Origin: a virus
Length of the DNA: 37,521 nucleotides
Virus record (IMG/VR): IMGVR_UViG_3300032316_000258
Span: 1-37,521 of that record
Strand: one strand, 5' to 3'
The translations under genes and the position numbers were made by a program. Below the pieces are notes generated by a model. It was not told the DNA's origin and made no database searches. It worked only from the letters and a program-made list of their open reading frames with translations. Shown here in pieces: positions 16,463-23,536 of the stretch; the stretch's first letter is position 1; every line of letters starts with the position of its first letter.

Positions 16463-16602
16463 TTGACTTGACAATGTCTGTTGATGAAATCAACAAAATC
16501 TTGGGCGTACTTGGTCGTCAACCGTTTCACGAAGTCGAAGCGTTGATTGCTAACATCCGCCGCCAAGCATTGCCGCAGTTACCACCAGCAGTAGCCGAGT
16601 AA
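16459..16602 (+). CDS. Small protein of 47 residues
   Basis: ATG 16459 overlaps the previous stop (ATGA) and TAA lies at 16600-16602. The product (begins MIDLTMSVDEINKILGVLGR, ends LPQLPPAVAE) is helical with a proline tail. The V-D-E-I-N-K-I-L-G-x-L-x-x-x-P-F-x-E-V pattern is seen in other phage small proteins of the same kind. Function unknown. Confidence 0.65.
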   Translation: MIDLTMSVDEINKILGVLGRQPFHEVEALIANIRRQALPQLPPAVAE

Positions 16603-16608
16603 GGTTTA

Positions 16609-16700
16609 GGGGGCGGTTAGGCAAGCAATTGAGGATGCCGTAAGTGCGTGTTTTTCTTGCCTTCCAACGCACGGGCAGTAACGGCCAAATCAACGCCCCC
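16609..16700 (+). ncRNA. Structured RNA candidate (pseudoknot) in the DNA polymerase leader
   Basis: The 109-nt gap before the polymerase folds on paper into a closed, knotted structure. The outer stem pairs GGGGGCG (609-615) with CGCCCCC (694-700), continued by TT (617-618) with AA (692-693) past a bulged G. GCCGT (637-641) pairs with ACGGC (681-685), and GTGCGT (644-649) with ACGCAC (667-672). The 17-nt loop of that hairpin contains CTTGCCT (656-662), which pairs with upstream AGGCAAG (619-625) to form a pseudoknot (offsets are from 16000). The 3' outer strand ends 11 nt before the ATG, where a Shine-Dalgarno would be expected and none is present. A cis-regulatory element for the polymerase is the simplest reading. 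Confidence 0.5.
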
Positions 16701-16711
16701 ACCTCACACCT

Positions 16712-18622
16712 ATGACAATCTTATACCTAGATTTTGAAACGCGCAGCCATTGCGACTTGAAGAAGCATGGCGTCTACAACTACGCGCAAGACGCAACCAC
16801 AGACGTCTTGTGTATGTCCTACGCCTTCGACGATGAAGAGGTTGTAACGTGGTTACCCACGCAGCCCTTCCCCAAGCGTGTACGCGATCATAAGGGCCTC
16901 ATCTACGCCCACAACGCAGCCTTTGAGCGCCTGATTTTTTGGTATGTCCTACAGGTTAACTTTAAGTTAGAGCAGTTCTATTGCACCGCAACACAAGCGC
17001 GAGCAAACTGTGCGCCTGGTTCTCTTGAAGACGTAGGCCGCTTTGCCGGTGCGAGTATGAAGAAAGATTACCGTGGCGCGCAGTTGATTCGCGCGCTGTG
17101 TGTACCGCCGTTTAAAGATGATCCCGCGCTGATGCGTGAAATGGTGCAATACTGTGAGCAAGACGTGCGCGCCATGCGCGCCGTAAGTCAAAGCCTACGC
17201 CCCCTATCAGACGAAGAGTTGGAGGATTACCATGTCAACGAAAAAATTAACGACAGAGGTGTTTTGGTGGACGTGCCTCTTGCCAGCGCAGCCATCTCTT
17301 ACGCGGCCATCGAACTCGCGGACATACAGTCCATTGTCAGAACCGTCACCAATGGCGCGATCACGTCAGTCCGCTCGCCGAAGATGCGCGAGTGGGTTAA
17401 AGAAAGACTAAGTACAGAACACCTTAAACTAATGGAGATAGAAGATGGAAAGTATTCGATTGACAAGCGCGTACGGGCAAACTTACTCGCGGTCGAAGAC
17501 TTACCGCCCGACGTTGCCGAGGTTATCCAGTGCGCCGACGATTTATGGGCGTCGAGCGTTGCGAAGTTCAGCCGCCTTAAAGATTTGGCAGATGTCGAGG
17601 ATAGCCGTGTCAGAGGAGCATTTGTTTTTGCTGGAGGCAGCGCTACAGGGCGCGCGTCGTCATACGGCGCTCAAGTCCATAATTTCACTCGTCGATGCGC
17701 AAACCAACCGGAAAGCGTTAGAGAGAGCATGGTTCTCGGACGTTCCATCGTTCCCCAGTTTGGTAAAAGAGTAACCGACGTCTTAAAAGGGATGCTGCGC
17801 CCCGCAATCGTACCGGCTAAGGGTAAGTCCTTGGTGGTCGCCGATTGGAGTCAGATTGAAGCGCGTATGACCCCGTGGCTATCGGGCCGAGGCGATGACG
17901 TGTTAGACGTGTTCAGGTCGGGCCGCGACATTTATGTGCGTGAGGCGGCGGCGATGTACAAGATACCCGAAGACCAAGTGACCCCCGACCAAAGACAGAT
18001 CGGTAAGGTTGCAATCCTCGCCTGTGGCTTCGGCGGGGGTATTGGCGCGTTTAGCGCGATGGGTCGCGCCTACGGGTTGACTATGACTGAGTCAGACGCG
18101 CAGCGCACCGTTGACGCATGGCGACGTGCGAACCAATGGGCTGTGCGTTACTGGCAAGAGTTGGAAACTGGCTACATGATCGCCATGCGTAATAAGGGGC
18201 GCGAAATCGTCGCGGGTAGGGTAACCTACCTGTTTGATGGGCAACACTTATGGTACGCTTTACCTTCCGGTCGCATCCTCTGTTACCCCTACGCCAAACT
18301 TGAAGAAGATGGAATCAGCTACGCCAAAGCCGCTTGGAAGCCAGCCGTTGACGCCCGTGAATGGCCACGCGCCCGACTATGGCGTGGCTTGGCCTGTGAA
18401 AATGTCACCCAAGCCGCCGCGAACGACGTATTACGTTACGCTCTCAGAGCCGTTGAACCTCTCGGAGTTGTACTCCACGTTCACGACGAAATTGTTATTG
18501 AAACCGATCAGCCCGAAACCGTCACCGAACAACTAAGAAAAGCAATGTGTACGCCCCCGCCGTGGGCGCAAGGTTTACCGTTAAACGCCGAGATCAGCAC
18601 AATGGCGCGTTACGGTAAATAA
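16712..18622 (+). CDS. DNA polymerase, family A (PolA-like), with 3'-5' exonuclease
   Basis: The 636-residue protein has an N-terminal 3'-5' exonuclease: LDFETRS with Asp7 and Glu9, AHNAAFE near 66-72, YCEQD 147-151. The polymerase domain has motif A VVADWSQIEAR (375-385, Asp378), motif B RQIGKVAILACGFG (428-441) and motif C LHVHDEIVIE (588-597, Asp592). Counting from Lys432 (Pol I Lys758), the residue equivalent to E. coli 762 is Leu436, not Phe or Tyr. The start is fixed by family resemblance, as the exonuclease motif begins at residue 6. No Shine-Dalgarno precedes the ATG; a structured RNA fills the leader. It is the replicative polymerase of this phage. Confidence 0.95.
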   Translation: MTILYLDFETRSHCDLKKHGVYNYAQDATTDVLCMSYAFDDEEVVTWLPTQPFPKRVRDHKGLIYAHNAAFERLIFWYVLQVNFKLEQFYCTATQARANCAPGSLEDVGRFAGASMKKDYRGAQLIRALCVPPFKDDPALMREMVQYCEQDVRAMRAVSQSLRPLSDEELEDYHVNEKINDRGVLVDVPLASAAISYAAIELADIQSIVRTVTNGAITSVRSPKMREWVKERLSTEHLKLMEIEDGKYSIDKRVRANLLAVEDLPPDVAEVIQCADDLWASSVAKFSRLKDLADVEDSRVRGAFVFAGGSATGRASSYGAQVHNFTRRCANQPESVRESMVLGRSIVPQFGKRVTDVLKGMLRPAIVPAKGKSLVVADWSQIEARMTPWLSGRGDDVLDVFRSGRDIYVREAAAMYKIPEDQVTPDQRQIGKVAILACGFGGGIGAFSAMGRAYGLTMTESDAQRTVDAWRRANQWAVRYWQELETGYMIAMRNKGREIVAGRVTYLFDGQHLWYALPSGRILCYPYAKLEEDGISYAKAAWKPAVDAREWPRARLWRGLACENVTQAAANDVLRYALRAVEPLGVVLHVHDEIVIETDQPETVTEQLRKAMCTPPPWAQGLPLNAEISTMARYGK

Positions 18623-18649
18623 AAAAAAAGCCACCGGCGAGGGTGGCTT
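18621..18649 (-). terminator. Intrinsic terminator facing the minus strand
   Basis: AAGCCACC (18628-18635) pairs with GGTGGCTT (18642-18649) around a 6-nt loop. Read on the minus strand, the hairpin is followed by nine T residues (18629-18621). On the plus strand it has an A-run before it and no T-run after, so it would mainly block antisense transcription entering the polymerase gene. Confidence 0.6.
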
Positions 18650-18670
18650 AAACAACTAAGGAGTATTGCA

Positions 18671-19135
18671 ATGACAAAGTCAATTATACGCATAAAAGGT
18701 ATGACGAGAACACCTTTTTATGTATGTTGGGTGAATTTACGCCATAGATGTAGTAATCCAAACCACACTTTATATAAATGGTACGGCGCTAGGGGCATTT
18801 CTTTTTGCCCCGAATGGGCGTCTTTTGCCGGTTTTTATTCAGATATGTTTGATAGCTACGTTGTCGGGCTAGTATTAGACCGGATTGATAACGACAAGGG
18901 ATATTCAAAAGACAATTGTCGTTGGGTTACCCAAAAAATAAATTGCAGAAACACAAGAAATAATAAATTTATTCAAACCCCTGTTGGCGCCATTACGTTG
19001 GCCGAAGCCTCGGAAATATATGGTGTAAGCCCTGATTTGTTAAGTTATCGGCTTTCGCATGGTTACTCAGATATGCAAGCAATAACGACGCCGGTACGAA
19101 CCGGCGCATACAAACGCAAAGGAGTTACAGCATGA
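18671..19135 (+). CDS. HNH-like (putative homing) endonuclease
   Basis: The 154-residue protein has the layout of freestanding phage HNH-type proteins. The CWVNLRHRCSNPNHTLYKWY segment is followed by GARGISFCPEWASFAGFYSDM, VLDRIDNDKGYSKDNCRWVT and a basic C-R-N-T-R-N-N-K tail. The C-terminal 45 residues (TLAEASEIYGVSPDLLSYRL) look like a small helix-turn-helix DNA-binding repeat. In classical HNH motifs the first position is D-H; here it is D-R (LDRIDN), so cleavage activity is uncertain. It sits between polymerase and primase, has its own AAGGAG, and is more A/T-rich than its neighbours, consistent with later insertion. Confidence 0.7.
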   Translation: MTKSIIRIKGMTRTPFYVCWVNLRHRCSNPNHTLYKWYGARGISFCPEWASFAGFYSDMFDSYVVGLVLDRIDNDKGYSKDNCRWVTQKINCRNTRNNKFIQTPVGAITLAEASEIYGVSPDLLSYRLSHGYSDMQAITTPVRTGAYKRKGVTA

Positions 19136-21444
19136 ATTTTGTTGATTACATTTCAAAAGTCGCCCCCGAGGGTGAAACTTGCTTGCTAGTCAAGCAAAAG
19201 CCTGTTGGAAAAGAACAACACGCCGATGGCACGATCAAGGCGACATGGCCAGCGTTTTACCCAAGCGAGTACAAAGAAGGCGGCGCATGGTACGCCAACA
19301 CGGCCTCATTCGTTGTTGATCGATTTAAGAGTAAACCGAGTGCGTCAATCCACAATTGCGACCATGTTGCCTTTCTTGTGCTTGATGACGTAGGCACCAA
19401 ATCGAAAGCGCCCCCGCTTGAGCCGACGTGGAAGATCGAAACCTCCCCCGATAACTTTCAATGGGGCTATACGTTCGCGTTAGACGATCAACCTACGCAC
19501 CAAGTCTTTAGCGCAGCGATTAAGGCCATAGCCGAGGCGGGGTTTACGGACAAGGGTGCGACCAACGCCGTACGCAACTTTAGGATACCAGGGAGCGTCA
19601 ACCTCAAGCCCGAGCGTAACGGGTTCAAGTCGATCCTGACCGAGTTTCACCCCGAGCGTGAGTTTAGTTTGCCGCAAATTATGGGTGCGTTTGGGGTGAC
19701 TTCCGGCCCCGTCGAATCCAACGTTTACCGCCCGATCAAGATAGACGACGACGGTACCGATAACATCTTTGCGTGGTTGGCTGAGAATAGTTTAGTCATT
19801 AGTCGCCCCAATAGCGAGGGCTGGGCGGGCGTGGTTTGCCCCAATAGCCATGAGCATACCGACGGCAACCCCCAAGGCCGGTACAACCCGTCTATGCGCG
19901 CGTATTGCTGTTTGCATAGCCATTGTTTGCAGCTTGATAGCCATATTTTTCTTGAATGGGTCGAGGGCCAAGGCGGCCCGAGTGCGGCCCCAGGTCTACG
20001 CGATGAACTGCTGGCCAAGACAATGGCCAAGGCCTATGAAATTATCGCCCCCACGGCCGCTTTCCCTGATGATGTTAAAAAGCGTCAAACCGAGATTGAA
20101 CACCGCGAACTCGGGCGCGTACAAAAGCGCGAGTGGTTCGGCCGGTTTGCTTACATTCAATCCGACGATAGCTATTTTGATTTGCAAGACCGACGCGAGA
20201 TTAGCCGAGGCACCTTTAACGCGCTCTACCGGCACGTCATTTGCAAATCGATCAGAACCGGCCGTCATATTGAGGCCTCAGTCTGTTTTGATGAACTGCG
20301 CCAAGAGAACGGCGCCCCCGCATTGGTGGGGATAACATACTCGGCCGGTGACACCGTCTTGGTTAGCCGAGGCGGTGACGTGTACGGCAATAGGTGGCGC
20401 GACGCTCGGCCCGTGGCCATAGCGGGCGATATTACCCCGTGGCTAGATCATTGTAGGCACCTAGTGCCCGACGCGGATACGCTCGAGCATTGCTTTAACG
20501 TGATGGCCTATAAATTGCAACACCCCCAAACCAAGATTAACCACGCGGTGCTACATACGGGCGTACAGGGTTCGGGCAAAGACACTATGTGGCACCCGTT
20601 TATATGGGCCGTGTGCGGGGATAACGCGGTTAACCGTGGCTTGCTTGATTCTGACACTATGTCATCACAGTTTAATTACGCGCTCGAAAGCGAGATATTG
20701 ATTCTGAACGAATTGCGCGAACCCGACGCGAAAGACCGTAGAGCTCTTGCCAACAAATTAAAGCCCATCATCGCCGCACCCCCCGAATACCTGTCGATCA
20801 ATCGTAAGGGCCTGAAACCGTACGATATGGTGAACAGGTGTCTGGTACTGGCGTTTAGTAATGACGCGGTGCCGATAACGCTCGACTCGCAGGACCGCCG
20901 TTGGTTTGCCCTTAAATCAAACGCCCCCCGTATGGCCCCCGAGGTGAGCGCCAAAATATGGGCGTGGTTTGCCCGTGGTGGTGTTGCCGCGTGCGCCGCG
21001 TGGCTTGCGGCCCGCGATGTTTCGGCGTTTAACCCGTCGGCCGCGCCCCCCGTGACTGAATTTAAGTTAACCCTGATCGAACAGGGTATGAGTGCAAATG
21101 AGTCGTACCTAGTTGATATGATCCGCGAGCGTCGCGGTGTGTTCGCCGGTGGCGTCATAGCGTCGCCGTTTCACGTTATCTGCGATACCCTGTCACTCAA
21201 CGCCCCAGGCACCTATAAGGTTAGCCAGGGCGCGCTATTGCACGCGTTACTCGAGTGCAGTTGGTTCGACTGTGGCCGGCTAGCCACGCGTGAGCTCACC
21301 ACTAAAAAGCAAGTTTATTGCGCGCCTGACATGATAGGCCATAAAAAATCAGACCTGCGCGTAATGGCCGAAGGTTTGATAGTACGGGCCGGTACACCAC
21401 TTGCGGCCGTGACTCATTTAAAGCCCGTAAAAAACGCCCCGTAG
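19132..21444 (+). CDS. Primase-helicase (RepB-like primase plus SF3-type DUF5906 helicase)
   Basis: The 770-residue protein has an N-terminal archaeo-eukaryotic primase-like region (FLVLDDVG at 81-88; VRNFRIPGSVNLKP at 147-160). A candidate zinc knuckle follows (Cys236, His240, Cys260, His262, Cys265). The C-terminal ATPase has Walker A GVQGSGKDT (477-485), an acidic strand ILILNELRE (522-530) and a sensor LVLAFSND (571-578), as in phage DUF5906/D5-type primase-helicases. It primes and unwinds at the fork for the family A polymerase. ATG 19132 overlaps the HNH-like stop, and AAAGGAG lies 7 nt upstream. Its last codons contain the terminator of the opposing operon. Confidence 0.85.
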   Translation: MNFVDYISKVAPEGETCLLVKQKPVGKEQHADGTIKATWPAFYPSEYKEGGAWYANTASFVVDRFKSKPSASIHNCDHVAFLVLDDVGTKSKAPPLEPTWKIETSPDNFQWGYTFALDDQPTHQVFSAAIKAIAEAGFTDKGATNAVRNFRIPGSVNLKPERNGFKSILTEFHPEREFSLPQIMGAFGVTSGPVESNVYRPIKIDDDGTDNIFAWLAENSLVISRPNSEGWAGVVCPNSHEHTDGNPQGRYNPSMRAYCCLHSHCLQLDSHIFLEWVEGQGGPSAAPGLRDELLAKTMAKAYEIIAPTAAFPDDVKKRQTEIEHRELGRVQKREWFGRFAYIQSDDSYFDLQDRREISRGTFNALYRHVICKSIRTGRHIEASVCFDELRQENGAPALVGITYSAGDTVLVSRGGDVYGNRWRDARPVAIAGDITPWLDHCRHLVPDADTLEHCFNVMAYKLQHPQTKINHAVLHTGVQGSGKDTMWHPFIWAVCGDNAVNRGLLDSDTMSSQFNYALESEILILNELREPDAKDRRALANKLKPIIAAPPEYLSINRKGLKPYDMVNRCLVLAFSNDAVPITLDSQDRRWFALKSNAPRMAPEVSAKIWAWFARGGVAACAAWLAARDVSAFNPSAAPPVTEFKLTLIEQGMSANESYLVDMIRERRGVFAGGVIASPFHVICDTLSLNAPGTYKVSQGALLHALLECSWFDCGRLATRELTTKKQVYCAPDMIGHKKSDLRVMAEGLIVRAGTPLAAVTHLKPVKNAP

Positions 21445-21450
21445 GGCGTT
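21429..21450 (-). terminator. Intrinsic terminator of the minus-strand early operon
   Basis: AACGCCC (21433-21439) pairs with GGGCGTT (21444-21450) around CGTA. On the minus strand it is followed by a T6 run (21434-21429). It begins 10 bp after the stop of the 20-residue microprotein and lies within the last codons of the convergent primase gene. Confidence 0.75.
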
Positions 21451-21460
21451 GTGAGATGGT

Positions 21461-21523
21461 TTATAGGTCAAAGACTAGAATCATTAGAATAACGATAGCG
21501 GCCGCAATGAGTGAGATGGTCAT
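21461..21523 (-). CDS. Membrane microprotein of 20 residues
   Basis: ATG 21523 overlaps the stop of the preceding gene (ATGA) and TAA lies at 21463-21461. The product, MTISLIAAAIVILMILVFDL, is essentially one membrane helix. Coupling to the upstream gene and the terminator immediately after it argue that it is the last real gene of the operon. A second microprotein of the same type occurs at 23464-23535. Confidence 0.5.
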   Translation of the reverse strand: MTISLIAAAIVILMILVFDL

Positions 21524-21723
21524 AGTGGCATCAATCCGGCAAATAATGGGTGCAAGCGCGGTATATAGGCGCCGATATCGGCCGGAAAAACCCGTTTGAT
21601 ATAACCACGCTCGCACATCGAACGCAGGGTTACCGTGTCGCCTATTGAATAGACGGTATACGCGCGGTTGCGAACGTGCACAACGTCGCCAACGTCGACC
21701 GGCTGGCCGTTTTTATATTTCAT
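21520..21723 (-). CDS. Small basic beta-rich protein, unknown
   Basis: The 67-residue product begins KYKNGQPVDVGDVVHVRNRA and continues YTVYSIGDTVTLRSMCERGY, which reads like a short SH3- or KOW-type barrel (VGDVV, IGDTVTL). It ends in a hydrophobic LHPLFAGLMPL tail. ATGA-type overlaps link it to the genes on both sides. Possible nucleic-acid-binding or inhibitor protein; not recognised. Confidence 0.6.
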   Translation of the reverse strand: MKYKNGQPVDVGDVVHVRNRAYTVYSIGDTVTLRSMCERGYIKRVFPADIGAYIPRLHPLFAGLMPL

Positions 21724-21887
21724 GTTAAATCCCCTAATATTTTAAAATCACCGCGTACATAACCCACGGTATCGCGTAGCAAAAACTCGGCTAACGAAAA
21801 CTCGGCCAATTTAATACTTTCAAAAGTTTTATTAAAACAAGGCACAAAAGCGCCGTCGTTATCAGGGTGGCAAATAAAATATTTCAT
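21720..21887 (-). CDS. Small protein of 55 residues
   Basis: The frame starts at ATG 21887, overlapping the previous stop (ATGA), and ends with TGA 21722-21720, overlapping the next ATG. The product (begins MKYFICHPDNDGAFVPCFNK, ends VGYVRGDFKILGDLT) looks like a compact alpha/beta domain. Coupling on both sides and the absence of any other gene in the gap support it. Function unknown. Confidence 0.6.
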   Translation of the reverse strand: MKYFICHPDNDGAFVPCFNKTFESIKLAEFSLAEFLLRDTVGYVRGDFKILGDLT

Positions 21888-22066
21888 AAATACCCCAAAG
21901 TGTTATTAGATAGAATGCGAAAAGTAGCAATAGCCCCTATGCGGGCCATATAGCGCAGTTTAGGCGTGGCGGGCACTATCTCAAGGCCCAAGGCCTTAAC
22001 GCGCGTATGATGCGCGCGGATGGCCGCATATTCGCGCGAATAGGTCGATCGAATGTAAGTATTCAT
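21884..22066 (-). CDS. Small basic protein, unknown
   Basis: The 60-residue product is strongly basic (STYSREYAAIRAHHTRVKAL; TPKLRYMARIGAIATFRI). It overlaps the stop of the gene before it and the start of the gene after it by 4 nt each. No family recognised. Host-directed functions are common for such genes, but nothing specific is visible. Confidence 0.6.
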   Translation of the reverse strand: MNTYIRSTYSREYAAIRAHHTRVKALGLEIVPATPKLRYMARIGAIATFRILSNNTLGYL

Positions 22067-22209
22067 TTTTGTTTATCCAGTACGATGGTTAAAAAAGAAA
22101 TCACCTTATCCGCGTCAAAATGCGACGCGTCGGGGTTTTCTAATAACGCCAGCGCGCGCTCGCAACCTAAACGAAGCGCGGTCATCTCAATAATTTCAAG
22201 GTTTGTCAT
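22063..22209 (-). CDS. Small helical protein, 48 residues (start revised)
   Basis: I place the start at ATG 22209, because AAGGGG lies 7 nt upstream. The longer frame to 22311 would run deep into the preceding gene. The product begins MTNLEIIEMTALRLGCERAL and ends FLTIVLDKQK; it is predicted helical. Function unknown. Confidence 0.6.
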   Translation of the reverse strand: MTNLEIIEMTALRLGCERALALLENPDASHFDADKVISFLTIVLDKQK

Positions 22210-22219
22210 GTTCGGCCCC

Positions 22220-22435
22220 TTAAATAGTGCAGCAACCACAGCACGGCGCGTCGATGCACCGGCCGCGCGCGTTACGGTAAAAAGTATCACCACTAGCAAA
22301 CCGAATCTCAATAGACTTGTTTTCGGCCACTAACACGGCGCGCTTTTTTGCTTTGTTATAGTCGATTAAATCGCCGGTGTTAAACGGTTTGCCAGTAAGG
22401 GCACAGCGGCCCGCGTACTTTGCATTCATCCTCAT
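22220..22435 (-). CDS. Small cysteine-rich protein, probable zinc binder
   Basis: The 71-residue product contains KYAGRCALTGKPFNTGDLID (6-25), a knuckle-like G-x-C-x-x-T-G-x-x-F-x-x-G-D pattern. Its C-terminus has seven residues rich in Cys (CIDAPCCGCC). A treble-clef or related metal site is likely. ATG 22435 overlaps the preceding stop; ATG 22429 is an alternative start. Role unknown. Confidence 0.6.
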   Translation of the reverse strand: MRMNAKYAGRCALTGKPFNTGDLIDYNKAKKRAVLVAENKSIEIRFASGDTFYRNARGRCIDAPCCGCCTI

Positions 22436-22644
22436 TTGAAATACTCCACACGGGGCACGTTACGGTACTCTTTAAAACCGGCATCATAGGCCGCGCGGGC
22501 CGCGGGTTTATCTTCGCGCTTTTCAACACCTAGCGCGCGCCTGAGATAATCCATCTCGAACACCGCGCGCGCTTCATCGCGCTCATTACGGGCCACGGCG
22601 ACCTTTTTGCCGATGTCAAAATAAAATTCTAGAGTATTTAGCAT
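22432..22644 (-). CDS. Small charged helical protein, unknown
   Basis: The 70-residue product is a helical, highly charged chain (ARNERDEARAVFEMDYLRRA; EKREDKPAARAAYDAGFKEY). An AGGATT ribosome site lies upstream of ATG 22644 and it overlaps the next gene by 4 nt. No family recognised. Confidence 0.6.
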   Translation of the reverse strand: MLNTLEFYFDIGKKVAVARNERDEARAVFEMDYLRRALGVEKREDKPAARAAYDAGFKEYRNVPRVEYFK

Positions 22645-22663
22645 TTTGAATAATCCTATTGGT

Positions 22664-23422
22664 TTACGCTGCGACTAATTGAAGGGGGATAACGCGCCGT
22701 GCATGGCCGCGCGCATGGTCCGCGATGACGATATTTTTAGCGGCCTTCATTTGGCCCGCGCACAGCATACAGTTATCGCACGTTGTCTTTTTGCCTGACT
22801 CGGCGCTTGCCGGGCAAGATATCTCACCGGCGCGCTTGTCTAATCCTATTGATACTCTGAACGTGCGATATGAGAGCGCTTGCGCTTCAAGCGCTTGTTC
22901 GGCCGTGTCCGCGCTTGCCATTACTAGCGTTGACCAACCAAAATGATCAAAGCCTAGAGTTTGCCATTGGTGGGTATAGCCCACATGATCCGCAGTGTAT
23001 TGTGTGAGGGTTTGCCAAAGTGATACGGGAGCGGCCGCGCCGTCGCCGTACGTGCCGATTCTAAGCTTGCGGCCGGCCAGGATCCGCGCGAGTGCCTGAG
23101 GTTTAACGCGCACGTACCGGCCGCGCTTATATGCGTTAAACACGGCCAACACGGACCGGCCCACATTCACATAACACGGTGGTTCGCCGGTTTCAGCCGC
23201 TAATATTGGCCGGTGTACGCAATTGCCACATATGGCCGCGTCGTCGCCGGTTTTAAGCGCGTCGACCGGATCAATGTCCGAGCGGATAATAAAGCTTTGC
23301 ACTAGGTCCGCGCCGGTTTTCCCGTTAGCGCTTGCGCTATGCACTTTATTAATAATGACGACAATAGGCGCGCCGGTTAACTCGGACGGACCTTCATACG
23401 CGATATAACCTAGAATTTTCAT
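22664..23422 (-). CDS. Conserved cysteine-cluster protein (DUF7227-like)
   Basis: The 252-residue protein is the largest of the minus-strand operon. It begins KILGYIAYEGPSELTGAPIV and has a first metal-type cluster Cys65-x2-Cys68-x-His70 with Cys83 (ICGNCVHRP...PPCYVNVG). A central Arg/Gly-rich part (RIGTYGDGAAAPVSLW) follows, and a second cluster Cys203, Cys215-x2-Cys218-x2-Cys221 (TCDNCMLC). I recognise the pattern from proteins of phages and plasmids annotated DUF7227, with no known function. Two conserved cysteine clusters suggest structural zinc or iron-sulphur sites. The Shine-Dalgarno is TAAGG, as for most genes of this operon. Confidence 0.75.
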   Translation of the reverse strand: MKILGYIAYEGPSELTGAPIVVIINKVHSASANGKTGADLVQSFIIRSDIDPVDALKTGDDAAICGNCVHRPILAAETGEPPCYVNVGRSVLAVFNAYKRGRYVRVKPQALARILAGRKLRIGTYGDGAAAPVSLWQTLTQYTADHVGYTHQWQTLGFDHFGWSTLVMASADTAEQALEAQALSYRTFRVSIGLDKRAGEISCPASAESGKKTTCDNCMLCAGQMKAAKNIVIADHARGHARRVIPLQLVAA

Positions 23423-23463
23423 ATTTGGACCTTAAAGTGAAGTGAAGTTTATTGTGTGGGGTA

Positions 23464-23535
23464 TTACAGAAAACAGGCGACTAGCAAAGCTAGGCACATT
23501 AACAGCGCGGCCACGGTATCAGAAAATTTAGACAT
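23464..23535 (-). CDS. Membrane microprotein of 23 residues
   Basis: ATG 23535 lies one base after the stop of the upstream gene (TAATATG), with AAGGTG 8 nt before it, and TAA is at 23466-23464. The peptide begins MSKFSDTVAALLMCLALLVA and ends CFL. It is a short polar N-terminus followed by one membrane helix. The ribosome site matches those of its neighbours (compare 24060, 23422), which supports translation. Confidence 0.5.
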   Translation of the reverse strand: MSKFSDTVAALLMCLALLVACFL

Positions 23536-23536
23536 A

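Noticed and set aside
16609-16700. HDV-like or twister ribozyme
   Set aside because: The order of pairing strands does not match the HDV nested double pseudoknot, and I could not place the conserved twister loop sequences. No cleavage site could be assigned.
22210-22311. Longer start for the 48-residue gene, with a signal-peptide-like N-terminus
   Set aside because: The extra part overlaps the cysteine-rich gene by over 90 nt and has no ribosome site, while ATG 22209 has AAGGGG. The hydrophobic N-terminus is likely a shadow.
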